Shown piece by piece: positions 17,706 through 25,570 of a stretch of 64,000 nucleotides of DNA. The stretch is from an uncultured Collinsella sp. (GTDB lineage: Bacteria > Actinomycetota > Coriobacteriia > Coriobacteriales > Coriobacteriaceae). The notes below the pieces were generated by a model. It was not told the DNA's origin, did no database searches, and saw only the letters and a list, made by a program, of their open reading frames with translations. The stretch's first letter is position 1. Each line of letters starts with the position of its first letter. The translations under genes were made by a program, and so were the position numbers. The stretch lies in the NCBI GenBank assembly GCA_902493515.1, contig CABUPE010000006.1, positions 1 to 64,000 of the forward strand, read 5' to 3'.

Positions 17706-17952
17706 GCGGGTACCCCAGGGGGCGGCGTGCAAATTCCGGAGAATTCAGCATCCCGGAGTCCGCGAGTGTGGGAGCGGGCGCACAAAAGCGCATTGAAAGC
17801 CTGACTTTGAGCTCCGGCGCCTCGAGGACCGCTCATTTTTTTGCAGAATGCGGCCCGCGGCGCCTGTCTCTCGCCCAAAATCCAGTATGCAGGCACCCTC
17901 GGCTGCTGAATACTCCAAAAAATGCACGCCGCATCCTACTCCAGGCACCCGC
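17706..17952. mobile_element. MITE-like palindromic element, copy 1
   Basis: About 247 bp with imperfect terminal inverted repeats. The left end reads GCGGCGTGCAAATTCCGGAG and continues into ATTCAGCA; the right end is its near-complement, with 24 of 29 positions matching, and both outer edges carry GCGGGT-RCC. The interior is identical to copy 2 over 203 consecutive bases (17714-17916 against 20176-20378). No transposase gene is inside. Near-identity without coding potential points to recent spread or a strongly constrained structure. No clear target-site duplication was seen. Confidence 0.65.
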
Positions 17953-17982
17953 AGCTACTCTGCGAGTGCGTGGCCTAATAGT

Positions 17983-18050
17983 AAGTTGCGGTGGAATAGT
18001 TCCCGTTTATGGCTCTGCTATGCCAAACGGGAACTATTCCACCGCAACTT
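17983..18050. repeat. AGTTGCGGTG hairpin, copy 1
   Basis: A perfect 26-bp inverted repeat (17983-18008 against 18025-18050) with a 16-base loop. Its ends read AAGTTGCGGTG, shared with the hairpin at 19195-19261, while the inner arm sequence differs. The two hairpins flank the broken HTH gene. Confidence 0.75.
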
Positions 18051-18233
18051 ATCGAGAGGGCTCTTGGTTGTTATTTGCACTGACATTTGTCATGAAATGG
18101 CAGGTCGTTAGGGGTTGCTACTGGTAGTTGCGGTAGGGTTGGGGCAGATTCTAACTAGAAATGGTGGTCGCTACCGGTTGTTTTCGGCATACTCGCCTCA
18201 TTCGATTACGGTCACCACATGAAAGGAACCACC

Positions 18234-18845
18234 ATGGACCTTGCGATGGCACAGCGTCTCGTCGATCGCCGCAAAGCTGCCGGTCTTTCTCAGGAGGCCC
18301 TTGCTGCCCAACTGGGCGTAAGTCGCCAGGCTGTCAGTAAATGGGAGCGCAGTGAGTCCTCACCCGATACCGATAACCTTATTGCGCTCGCCGCACTGTA
18401 TGGCGTGTCGTTGGACGAGCTGTTGTATGGGGAAGCGGCTAGCGATGCCGACGACCTTGAGGACGGCAGTGCCGACACCGAGACGGCGGATGTGACTGAC
18501 GAGGCTGAGGCTTCTACTGAGCACGCCGATTGCGGCGACAAACCACTTGTCGATATTTCCCTCGCGCGCGGCATCCACGTCATTGATCCCAATAAAGGCG
18601 AGGAAGTCCATGTTGGCTGGAGCGGCATCCATGTGACCAACGACCGCAAGGGTGAAGAGGTGCACGTGGGGCCGGGCGGCGTACATATTGACACGCTAGA
18701 GGACGACGGGCACAGCGTGCACACCAATGCCGATGGCACCGTGGTTATCGACGGCGAACAATTCTCCAGCTGGAAAGAGGCGCGCGACAAGCTCGACCAT
18801 CATGGCGAGCATTTCCACACCAAGCTCGGTCGCGCGTGGAATTAG
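18234..18845 (+). CDS. XRE-family HTH regulator, N-terminal part ended by an amber codon
   Basis: 203 residues: a Cro/CI helix-turn-helix (about 1-60, with GLSQEALAAQLGVSRQAVSK), an acidic linker, and two related GEEVHVG segments near 120-150. ATG 18234 is chosen because AAAGGAACC lies just upstream of it. The frame is closed by TAG (18843-18845). The same frame then continues open for another 103 codons that encode membrane helices and have no ribosome site of their own. Relatives of this type usually join such an HTH to a membrane tail, so this is probably a nonsense-truncated gene or one read through the amber codon. Confidence 0.75.
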   Translation: MDLAMAQRLVDRRKAAGLSQEALAAQLGVSRQAVSKWERSESSPDTDNLIALAALYGVSLDELLYGEAASDADDLEDGSADTETADVTDEAEASTEHADCGDKPLVDISLARGIHVIDPNKGEEVHVGWSGIHVTNDRKGEEVHVGPGGVHIDTLEDDGHSVHTNADGTVVIDGEQFSSWKEARDKLDHHGEHFHTKLGRAWN

Positions 18846-19154
18846 TTCCCCTTCCCCGTGCTTGTCGCCCTCGCCTATCTGGCGCTCGGCATTATTTGCA
18901 GCGTGTGGACTACGGGACTTTTCCTCGTCTTTTTGATTCCCGTCTACTACGCGCTTGGCGATTTCATCGACCGACGTCATCTGTCAAAGCTTGTCGACGC
19001 CGTCTACCCGGCAGCTGCCATAACTTGGTTCCTCTACATGTGGCTCTGCCTGGGACAGCCCCATCCCGCATGGGTCATCCTCATCACGATTCCCATCGTA
19101 AAAGCGCTTATGCACTGGTGCCGCAAACAATGGAAGCACCGCAAACAGGCCTAA
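18846..19154 (+). pseudogene. Membrane tail cut off from the HTH gene by an in-frame TAG
   Basis: Directly in frame after the amber stop the reading frame runs FPFPVLVALAYLALG and on through two to three hydrophobic segments to TAA at 19154. A GTG at 18858 could start a 98-residue protein, but the sequence before it is C-rich with no ribosome site. The simplest reading is the detached C-terminal membrane domain of the upstream gene. A sequencing error or natural readthrough would restore a single product. Confidence 0.65.
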
Positions 19155-19194
19155 ACCGCCAGCGCCACTCATCCGACACCGCCCGTCCCTTCCA

Positions 19195-19261
19195 AGTTGC
19201 GGTGATATAGGGACTGTTTTGAGGCTCCAAAGCGCCAAACAGTCCCTATATCACCGCAACT
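19195..19261. repeat. AGTTGCGGTG hairpin, copy 2
   Basis: A perfect 25-bp inverted repeat (19195-19219 against 19237-19261) with a 17-base loop. The outer ten bases AGTTGCGGTG match copy 1 at 17983; the inner arms differ but remain fully paired and include GGGACTG. Confidence 0.75.
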
Positions 19262-19327
19262 AACAAACAATTGGGTCAGTTCCGGCACGGAGATAAGCAT
19301 TGAGCTGACCGCGCGCCAAGAAAAGGG

Positions 19328-19461
19328 CCTATTTACTACGTTTAGCCCGAAGGGGCCGACCATACCCGCCTTTTTCGAAAACTGGCAAGCTTTCTACCTG
19401 CGGTTTTATTTTTACAATCTTTGTCATGGTCGAGGGTGTGGTAGCAAACGTAGTAGATAGG
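19328..19461. repeat. Long-arm inverted repeat with TACCTGCGGTTTTATT box
   Basis: Arms CCTATTTACTACGTTT (19328-19343) and 19446-19461 pair at 15 of 16 positions across a loop of about 100 bases. A second imperfect pair lies inside it. The internal 16-base string TACCTGCGGTTTTATT (19395-19410) recurs exactly at 49587-49602 inside another palindromic cluster. No gene was seen in 19262-19591. Confidence 0.5.
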
Positions 19462-19591
19462 TCCATTTTGTGGCAACGGATCATTCAAGCCCAATCTCGA
19501 AGGCTAAAGAGAGCCTCTCATCAACGCCTGCGAGCGAAAACCAAATAGAATGAAAGGCAAACGGAAAGCCCGTTTGACGAGCGGAGGACAT

Positions 19592-19912
19592 ATGCGCGAC
19601 GTAGCCGAAAGCGACTGGAAGCTGTTTAAGAAAATGCTTCCTCAATGGCAAGAACGTTATATGGAAAAGCTCATCGGCCAGTACGTTGAGATGCTGAACG
19701 GCGACAGTGAAGCGTCCAGTAGATTTTGGGCACTAGAAGAGCGCCTCAATAGAGACAAGCTGTCCTCAGGCGTAATTGCAAACGACATTCGCCGCAGCAC
19801 AATGCACCGCGAGATAGCCAATTTGCTTATCGACAGCGTTATCACCCTTGACGACCTTGACGGTTTTACCGAGGACATTAAGAGCTATGCGCAACACTGG
19901 ACTGGCCAGTAA
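19592..19912 (+). CDS. Small helical protein of unknown function
   Basis: 106 residues beginning MRDVAESDWKLFKKMLPQWQ and predicted to be all helical and highly charged, with no signal peptide or membrane segment. ATG 19592 is chosen because GGAGGA precedes it; the in-frame ATG 19550 lacks a ribosome site. The opening resembles a widespread family of small conserved hypothetical proteins in Firmicutes and Actinobacteria (some mis-named multidrug transporters). It stands alone between repeat-rich gaps. Function unknown. Confidence 0.65.
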   Translation: MRDVAESDWKLFKKMLPQWQERYMEKLIGQYVEMLNGDSEASSRFWALEERLNRDKLSSGVIANDIRRSTMHREIANLLIDSVITLDDLDGFTEDIKSYAQHWTGQ

Positions 19913-19994
19913 GAGCACTGAACGACAGACATCCCCAGCAAAGCGGGGCAAACGCCGGGCCACCTAATGGTTGTCCGGCGTTTGCCCAGATTAA

Positions 19995-20062
19995 CCTGCC
20001 AAAGATGAACCTGTCCCTTTTTGGCGGGTTACTCGGCGCTTTTAAGAGCGCCGAGTAACCCG
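19995..20062. repeat. GGGACAG-type hairpin fused to a 16-bp palindrome
   Basis: CCTGCCAAA (19995-20003) pairs with TTTGGCGGG (20020-20028), with one G-T wobble, around CTGTCCC. It runs directly into a perfect 16-bp hairpin (20025-20040 against 20047-20062, CGGGTTACTCGGCGCT). The right arm repeats the 3' end of the FtsX permease gene (GCGCCGAGTAACC). The homologous block continues through 20090 (TGGGATTCAAGCTGTAGCGAGC). Confidence 0.6.
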
Positions 20063-20118
20063 TTCTGGGATTCAAGCTGTAGCGAGCCACCGCCGCGCTC
20101 ACAGCCACTAAATTGCAT

Positions 20119-20160
20119 AAACCGTCCTGCCGATTGCATATTTCGGCGGGGCGGTTGCTT
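20119..20160 (+). terminator. Terminator-like hairpin, second copy
   Basis: AACCGTCCTGCCG pairs with CGGCGGGGCGGTT and is followed by GCTTTTTGCC. It matches the hairpin after the ABC permease, with base changes that preserve the stem. No complete gene ends immediately before it here. Confidence 0.5.
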
Positions 20161-20167
20161 TTTGCCT

Positions 20168-20414
20168 ACGGGTAACCCAGGGGGCGGCGTGCAAATTCCG
20201 GAGAATTCAGCATCCCGGAGTCCGCGAGTGTGGGAGCGGGCGCACAAAAGCGCATTGAAAGCCTGACTTTGAGCTCCGGCGCCTCGAGGACCGCTCATTT
20301 TTTTGCAGAATGCGGCCCGCGGCGCCTGTCTCTCGCCCAAAATCCAGTATGCAGGCACCCTCGGCTGCTGAATACTCCCAAAAATGCACGCCGCATCCTA
20401 CCCCAGGCACCCGC
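20168..20414. mobile_element. MITE-like palindromic element, copy 2
   Basis: Same element as 17706-17952 in the same orientation, 2.46 kb away, with an exact 203-base shared core (20176-20378) and only a few differences at the right end. Terminal inverted repeats are kept. It lies between an isolated hypothetical gene and the palindrome after pfkA, with no gene of its own. Confidence 0.65.
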
Positions 20415-20454
20415 AGCAAGAAGACGAATAGTCTCGGCCTCCCCAGTCACCGTA

Positions 20455-20575
20455 GGAGGCCCCAGGGCTTACCTCCCAAATCTTTCCGCAGGACGGAAGG
20501 ATCCCGCCGCGCGAAGCGCACGGCGGGATCCTGACATGTCCGAGGACGATTTGGGAGGTAAGCCCTGGGGTCTCC
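20455..20575. repeat. 121-bp nested palindromic element, copy B
   Basis: 28-base outer arms (20455-20482 against 20548-20575, 27 paired) enclose a perfect 12-bp stem (20498-20509 against 20521-20532) and a GCGC-rich tip. It starts 24 bases past the pfkA stop, as copy A does after thrB. Arm sequence differs from copy A while the spacers AAATCTTTCCGCAGGACGG and CATGTCCGAGGACGATTT are kept. Confidence 0.8.
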
Positions 20576-20598
20576 GATGAGAGCAGTTTCGGCCGAGG

Positions 20599-21678
20599 CT
20601 ATTCGTCGCCGAAGCTGATGCCCAGCGCCTTGGCCTCGCGCACCAGATCACTCTGGGGGTCGACATACTTGAGCTTGCCGGCGACTTCCTCGAGCGGCAT
20701 GTGGCACATCTTGCCGTCACGCAGGGCGATCATGTAGCCAAACTCGCCGCGTAGACAGCCCAGTGCCGCCTCGACGCCGCACTGGGTCGCAAAGATGCGG
20801 TCCTGGGCGTCGGGCTGGCCACCGCGCTGCGTGTGGCCGGGGATGGCGACACGGGTCTCGCGACCGGTCTTGGCCTCGATCTCCTTGGCGATGTCGTAGA
20901 CAATCGACGGGCTCGTGCGCTCGGCAAGCTTTTTCTTGTACTCCTTCTTGGACAGCGCCGCGTCCTCCTTGGAGATAGCGCCCTCGGCGACGGCCACGAT
21001 GGTAAAGCGGCTGCCGGTCTCCATGCGATGCTCGATGGTCTTGATGACGTTATCCATGTCGTAGGGAATCTCGGGGATCAGGATGACGTCCGCACCGCCC
21101 GCGACGCCGGCGTACAGCGGAATCCAGCCAACCTTGTGGCCCATGATCTCGATAACGAACACGCGGCCGTGACTCGAGGCGGTGGTGTGGATGTCGTCGA
21201 TGCACTTGGTGGCGACGTCGATGGCGCTCGTAAAGCCAAACGTCAGCTCGGTGCCCCAGGTGTCGTTATCGATGGTCTTAGGCAGGGCGATAACGTTGAG
21301 GCCCTCTTCGCGCAGACGGTTGGCGGTCTTGGTGGAGCCGTTGCCGCCCAGCATAAACAGGCAGTCGAGCTGCAGCTTATGATAGGTGTGGACCATTGCC
21401 GGCACCTTTTCGACGCCGTCGGCCTCGGGAATGTCCAGGCGCTTGAACGGCGTGCGGCTCGTGCCCAGGATGGTACCGCCACGGGTAAGGATGCCGCTAA
21501 AATCGGCGGGCGTCATGACGCGGAACCGGCTGTAGATAAGGCCCTGGTAGCCGTCCTCAAAACCATAGATCTCAATAGGCTCTTCGCTATTGGTCATAAG
21601 CGTTTTGACAATGCCGCGCATGGTGGCGTTGAGCGCCTGACAGTCGCCGCCACTGGTAAGAAGACCGATCCTAAGCAT
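20599..21678 (-). CDS. pfkA: 6-phosphofructokinase
   Basis: Phosphorylates fructose 6-phosphate in glycolysis. The 359-residue protein has the PFK fold landmarks: GGDCQALNA at the N terminus, LGGNGSTKTAN in the nucleotide-binding loop, and the catalytic PKTIDND. The Gly after GGN is typical of ATP users, whereas the Lys in PKTIDND is found in PPi-dependent and group III enzymes. The Asn replacing the usual Asp of GGDGS also sets this group apart. Phosphoryl donor is therefore uncertain. ATG 21678 has GGAAGG upstream. A nested palindrome follows the stop. Confidence 0.9.
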   Translation of the reverse strand: MLRIGLLTSGGDCQALNATMRGIVKTLMTNSEEPIEIYGFEDGYQGLIYSRFRVMTPADFSGILTRGGTILGTSRTPFKRLDIPEADGVEKVPAMVHTYHKLQLDCLFMLGGNGSTKTANRLREEGLNVIALPKTIDNDTWGTELTFGFTSAIDVATKCIDDIHTTASSHGRVFVIEIMGHKVGWIPLYAGVAGGADVILIPEIPYDMDNVIKTIEHRMETGSRFTIVAVAEGAISKEDAALSKKEYKKKLAERTSPSIVYDIAKEIEAKTGRETRVAIPGHTQRGGQPDAQDRIFATQCGVEAALGCLRGEFGYMIALRDGKMCHMPLEEVAGKLKYVDPQSDLVREAKALGISFGDE

Positions 21679-21716
21679 GATGAATCCTTCCGGGCAAGTT
21701 ATAACATGCGCATAAG

Positions 21717-21749
21717 TTTACCCCCGCACACTGTTGATGCGGGGGTAAA
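21717..21749. terminator. Hairpin between the C45 hydrolase and pfkA
   Basis: A perfect 12-bp stem (TTTACCCCCGCA, 21717-21728, against 21738-21749) with a 9-base loop. It may end transcription of the upstream hydrolase gene on the minus strand or lie in the pfkA leader; no T-run beyond the stem was seen. Confidence 0.5.
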
Positions 21750-21818
21750 ACGTGTTAGCTCAAGCGTATAGAAATGTAAACAACGTCAGGCGAGCGTAAG
21801 GTCGACGGGCCTGGCTCC

Positions 21819-22904
21819 TTACAGCGCGAAGGCATCGACGTCGCCCCAGTGGCGGCGCAGCGTAATAGCGGCGGCGGGTTCGGTATTGTCAAAGACGACC
21901 GACCATTGCGTATTGCTGGTGATGTCTTCCGGATTGGGCTCTTGCGCTGCGGCGCGCAGGGCTTTCCAGACAATCGTTTCGTCCTGGGCACCGATATGGG
22001 CGTCAAGGACATCGTCGATCGCGACGGCGCGCTCTTTACCATGGCCCAGCTCGCCATTCTTTTGGTTGGGCAGCACTTCGTCGCCATAGCAGGCGTAGAA
22101 GTTCGTAACCTGGCGTACAGGAGTCGCTTTGAAAGCGCGGTCCGGATCGCGCGGATCCCACTCTACTACGCGCACGTCACCGGCGGCGTCGTTGATAAAG
22201 AAGTGGTAATCGCGTCCTGCCATGGCGTGCATGTCGTAGGCGGAAAGCAGGTCGACAGCTTCTTGCGTGGTGGCGGCACGGTCGAGCACTAGACGGATGG
22301 CGAGCGAGGTATTGATGACGGGGCGCTGCGTGTCCTGGTCACAGGGCTTGGAGTCCAGGGTGAGTACGGCAATGGACACGCCGCATTCGTTAACACCGTC
22401 GAGCTGGGCAAACGGGCCCATGAGTGCGGCGGCGCGTCTGCCGACGGAGTCAAGCGGAGTGTTATCGCCCAGGTTGTTAAGGGCGGCAAACCCGATGGAG
22501 GCATAGCCGCCGCGTGGGTGATTGCGCACCAGCAGCGCCGAGGTGTCGTCCTTAAAGTCGTAATTGCGACCGGTGCGCACACGGCCTTCGGCATCTACGG
22601 CGACAAAGGCGCTGCAGGCAAACTGGGGCGCCTGGACATGTGCCGGCACACCGGGCAGCACCTGCGCCGCCACGGCATCGATGTAGGCTTGGTCGTCGCG
22701 CACGCCAGCGGCGATGATGCGATCAAGATCGTAGTCGTAAGCGATGTCGATTGCGTACAGATCATAGCCATCCGCGTAGCCGGTCAGGCGTTTGAGCGAC
22801 GCGGCGGACTTGATTTGCTTGTGGTAAACGATACCGGTGGCAGCGGCAAGGCCGACGGCGACTCCCGCGACACCGCAGGCAATGGCAATGTTACGTGGCT
22901 TCAT
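21819..22904 (-). CDS. C45/choloylglycine-type Ntn hydrolase, membrane anchored
   Basis: 361-residue protein of the N-terminal-nucleophile amidohydrolase group. An N-terminal hydrophobic stretch (about 6-26) anchors or exports it. The predicted nucleophile is Cys97 in FACSAFVAVD, exposed after self-cleavage of the first 96 residues. The family-typical GRNYDF follows, then VNECGVSIA and FFINDA. Such enzymes include penicillin V acylases, bile salt hydrolases and acyl-peptide amidases. The cytosolic bile salt hydrolases have a Cys at position 2, so the long pro-region and anchor argue for a secreted amidase. Substrate unknown. Confidence 0.72.
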   Translation of the reverse strand: MKPRNIAIACGVAGVAVGLAAATGIVYHKQIKSAASLKRLTGYADGYDLYAIDIAYDYDLDRIIAAGVRDDQAYIDAVAAQVLPGVPAHVQAPQFACSAFVAVDAEGRVRTGRNYDFKDDTSALLVRNHPRGGYASIGFAALNNLGDNTPLDSVGRRAAALMGPFAQLDGVNECGVSIAVLTLDSKPCDQDTQRPVINTSLAIRLVLDRAATTQEAVDLLSAYDMHAMAGRDYHFFINDAAGDVRVVEWDPRDPDRAFKATPVRQVTNFYACYGDEVLPNQKNGELGHGKERAVAIDDVLDAHIGAQDETIVWKALRAAAQEPNPEDITSNTQWSVVFDNTEPAAAITLRRHWGDVDAFAL

Positions 22905-23065
22905 AACGGCTCCTCTCGTCCTGTTAGCGTAATTGTCGCAAAAGGAACGCGGGCATGATGGCTCAACTTGGTGAGCGGCGCGGGATTAAACATGGAATGA
23001 AGAGTGCGGCGCTGGCGTGGCGGGGTATGCTGGAGGGAACCATCAACCCAGCGAAAGGGGAGAGC

Positions 23066-24451
23066 ATGACGGATCAGGAAACGCCCGAGCGCGCGCATGT
23101 GACGGCCGACGATATCGAGGCCGCCAACGACCTTATCGACTTTATCGAGGCATGCCCCAGCATGTTCCATACGGCGGCGACCATTATGGCCGAACTTGAC
23201 GAGGCAGGCTTTACCTACCTGCCCGAGAATGCGGCGTGGGATATCGAGCCGGGCGGTCGCTATTACACGCAGCGCAACACCTCGAGCGTTATCGCCTTTA
23301 AGGTGGGCGAGGACCTAGCCGCGACGTGGGGCGAGGACGGCGTTGCTGGTGACTATCATTTTCAGCTCACGGCGTCGCACAGCGATTCGCCGACGTTTAA
23401 GGTCAAGGCCGTGCCCGAGCTCGACGGCGCAGGCGAGACGCTGCGCCTGAACACCGAGGCCTACGGCGGCATGATCGACTACACCTGGTTCGATCGCCCG
23501 CTGGCGCTCGCGGGTCGCGTGCTGGTGCGCGAGGGCGACCGTATTGAGAGCCGCTTGCTTGCCACCGAGCGCGAGGTCGCTATCATTCCGAGCCTTGCCA
23601 TCCATATGAACCGCGGCGTCAACGAGGGCTTTGCGCCCAACCGAGCCGTTGACCTGTGCCCGCTCATCAGCGCCGGCGAGCTTAAGCAGGGCGACTTTGA
23701 TGCTCTGATCGCCGACGAGCTGGATGTTGAGCCCGAGCAGATCCTGGGCCGCGATCTGTTCCTGGTCAATCGTCAGGATGCGCGCATTTGGGGTTGGGCC
23801 GATGAGTTTATCTCGACGCCCAAGCTTGACGACCTGGCCTGCGCCTACACCTCGCTGCAGGCATTTTTGGGTGCCGAGAACGCGCACGACGTTTCGGTCT
23901 TCTGCTGCTTTGATAACGAGGAAGTTGGCTCCGAGACCAAGCAGGGCGCCATGTCGACGTTCTTGGCCGATGCGCTGCGCCGCATTAACGGCTCGCTGGG
24001 CTTTGACGACGAGTCGTACCATCGTGCACTTGCTGCCTCGATGCTCGTGAGCTGCGACAACGCGCATGCCGTGCACCCCAACCACGCCGAGAAGTGCGAC
24101 GCCCGCAACCAGGTGGTGCTTAATGGCGGCATCGTCATCAAGGAGGCCGCCAACCAGCACTATTGCACCGATGCCTTTAGCCGCGCGGTGTTCCAAGCCA
24201 TCTGTGATGACGCCGACGTACCCACGCAGGCCTTCGCCAACAAGAGCGATATGGCGGGTGGCTCCACGCTCGGCAACCTGTCGAACATGCAGGCGAGCAT
24301 GCATGCCGTAGACGTGGGCCTGCCGCAGCTTGCCATGCACTCAAGCTACGAGACCGGCGGCGTACGCGACGTGATGTACGCCATTCGCGCCCTTACGGCC
24401 TTCTACGAGCGAAACCTAACCATCAACGGCGCCGAAAGCGTGGAGCTCTAA
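23066..24451 (+). CDS. apeB: M18 family aminopeptidase
   Basis: Zinc aminopeptidase releasing N-terminal residues, with a preference for acidic ones in the family. The 461-residue protein shows the metal ligands and catalytic region in order: TASHSDSP (His), KLDDLACA (bridging Asp), CFDNEEVGS (catalytic Glu), and MHSSYETGG near the end (His). ATG 23066 is set by AAAGGGGAG upstream; the frame extends to 22955 without such a site. It is divergent from the C45 hydrolase, sharing a 160-base promoter region, so a linked role in peptide or amide use is possible. Confidence 0.92.
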   Translation: MTDQETPERAHVTADDIEAANDLIDFIEACPSMFHTAATIMAELDEAGFTYLPENAAWDIEPGGRYYTQRNTSSVIAFKVGEDLAATWGEDGVAGDYHFQLTASHSDSPTFKVKAVPELDGAGETLRLNTEAYGGMIDYTWFDRPLALAGRVLVREGDRIESRLLATEREVAIIPSLAIHMNRGVNEGFAPNRAVDLCPLISAGELKQGDFDALIADELDVEPEQILGRDLFLVNRQDARIWGWADEFISTPKLDDLACAYTSLQAFLGAENAHDVSVFCCFDNEEVGSETKQGAMSTFLADALRRINGSLGFDDESYHRALAASMLVSCDNAHAVHPNHAEKCDARNQVVLNGGIVIKEAANQHYCTDAFSRAVFQAICDDADVPTQAFANKSDMAGGSTLGNLSNMQASMHAVDVGLPQLAMHSSYETGGVRDVMYAIRALTAFYERNLTINGAESVEL

Positions 24452-24488
24452 AACCTACCAAAAAGGGACAGGTTTATTTTGGCAGGTT
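24452..24488. repeat. GGGACAG-loop hairpin directly after apeB
   Basis: AACCTACCAAAA (24452-24463) pairs with TTTTGGCAGGTT (24477-24488) at 11 of 12 positions around AGGGACAGG. It begins at the base after the apeB stop codon. Confidence 0.65.
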
Positions 24489-24538
24489 TTATCTGGGCAA
24501 ATGCAGAGGATAAAACCGAACAATATTGGTGATGCGTA

Positions 24539-24572
24539 GCCGCCGAGGCGCAATGTGCCTCGGCGGCTTTTT
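24539..24572 (+). terminator. Rho-independent terminator of apeB
   Basis: A perfect 11-bp stem (GCCGCCGAGGC, 24539-24549, against 24557-24567) is followed by CTTTTTG. It lies about 90 bases past the apeB stop. Confidence 0.88.
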
Positions 24573-24667
24573 GTGCACAGAGCACGGCTAATACTATTAA
24601 ATGCTATACATGCTTTACGTATCTACCATAGAGTTTTATGATAATTATAAAGTATTAAGGAGGGGTC

Positions 24668-25048
24668 ATGACCACAACAGCCGCTCAGATCAACGTACGT
24701 CTCGATGCCGATCTTAAAAGGAGAGGGGACGCCGCTCTCTCCATGGCCGGCATTACGCCGAGCCAAGCGGTGCGTGCGCTCTGGCAACTTGCGGCATCTC
24801 TGGCTGATCGGCCCGGCGCGCTCCAGGACATCCTTTCGCCTGGTCGTGCCCGGGCGGAACAGCGCGGGCGAGAGAAAGCCGCCAAGCACAAGCTCGAACT
24901 CATCGACCAAGGTTCGCAACTGTTCGCTGCTGCTTGCCGTGAATCGGAAATTGACTTGGCTAAGGTACGGCCCTCGGGCGATGAAGAACTCAAACGGAAC
25001 GCCTACGCGGATCGCTATGGCGAGGAGATGAGCTGGCTCTGTGAGTGA
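24668..25048 (+). CDS. RelB/DinJ-like ribbon-helix-helix antitoxin
   Basis: 126-residue protein whose N terminus (AQINVRLDADLKRRGDAAL, then GITPSQAVRALWQ) matches the ribbon-helix-helix DNA-binding domain of RelB/DinJ antitoxins. The C-terminal half is charged and helical, as expected for a toxin-binding tail. A strong AAGGAGGGG site precedes the ATG, and the upstream gap is AT-rich (24595-24660), suitable for a promoter under self-control. It overlaps the PIN toxin gene by 8 bases, so the pair is translationally coupled. The antitoxin role is inferred from family and partner. Confidence 0.75.
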   Translation: MTTTAAQINVRLDADLKRRGDAALSMAGITPSQAVRALWQLAASLADRPGALQDILSPGRARAEQRGREKAAKHKLELIDQGSQLFAAACRESEIDLAKVRPSGDEELKRNAYADRYGEEMSWLCE

Positions 25049-25532
25049 GAATCCAAAGCGCATCTTGGTTGACACCAACGTCTGGCTTGATTATTTCATC
25101 CCTTCACGACGCGGTCGTTCGGCGGCAATTGAGTTTTTGCGTGATGCGTGCACGGCTCAGGTTGATTTGCTGTATGCGGCGACATCGTCCAAAGACCTGT
25201 TCTATTTGATTTCGAGCGAACATAAGGCGTGGTATCGGCGAGAGCACGGTTCGCTGTCTCAAGATGCCGCTTCGGCGGCGACATCACTCGCATGGGATTG
25301 TCTTGATGTGTTGTCGCAACTTGCTACGCCCGTGCCCTGCGATCTGAGCGACATATGGATGGCGAGTAAGCAGCGTAAGCTCCATAGCGATTACGAAGAC
25401 GATTTAATCATCGCGGCAGCGATGCGCGCAAAGACAGACCTTCTGGTCACCAACGATGTCAAGCTCTGCTCACACGCACCAGTCGCCGCAATGAGCGTAG
25501 AAGACGCAAAGAATTACTTAGCAACGCTCTAA
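25041..25532 (+). CDS. PIN-domain ribonuclease toxin
   Basis: 163-residue VapC-like PIN domain. The first acidic active-site residue lies in ILVDTNVWLDYF, the central acidic residues in HSDYEDDLIIAAA, and the last region is LLVTND, which together give the Mg-binding site of this RNase fold. It starts at GTG 25041 inside the last codons of the antitoxin. Such toxins cut tRNA or rRNA when free. Pairing a PIN toxin with a RelB-type rather than VapB-type antitoxin is a mixed but known arrangement. RNA target unknown. Confidence 0.78.
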   Translation: MSENPKRILVDTNVWLDYFIPSRRGRSAAIEFLRDACTAQVDLLYAATSSKDLFYLISSEHKAWYRREHGSLSQDAASAATSLAWDCLDVLSQLATPVPCDLSDIWMASKQRKLHSDYEDDLIIAAAMRAKTDLLVTNDVKLCSHAPVAAMSVEDAKNYLATL

Positions 25533-25570
25533 CAATTTGAAGACCCCACAGGTCGAATAAAAGTCAGCGA

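Noticed and set aside
17651..18127. 158-codon frame across the MITE-like element (similar frame at 20230-20580)
   Set aside because: Exists in both copies only because the DNA is identical; composition is not protein-like and several frames are equally open.
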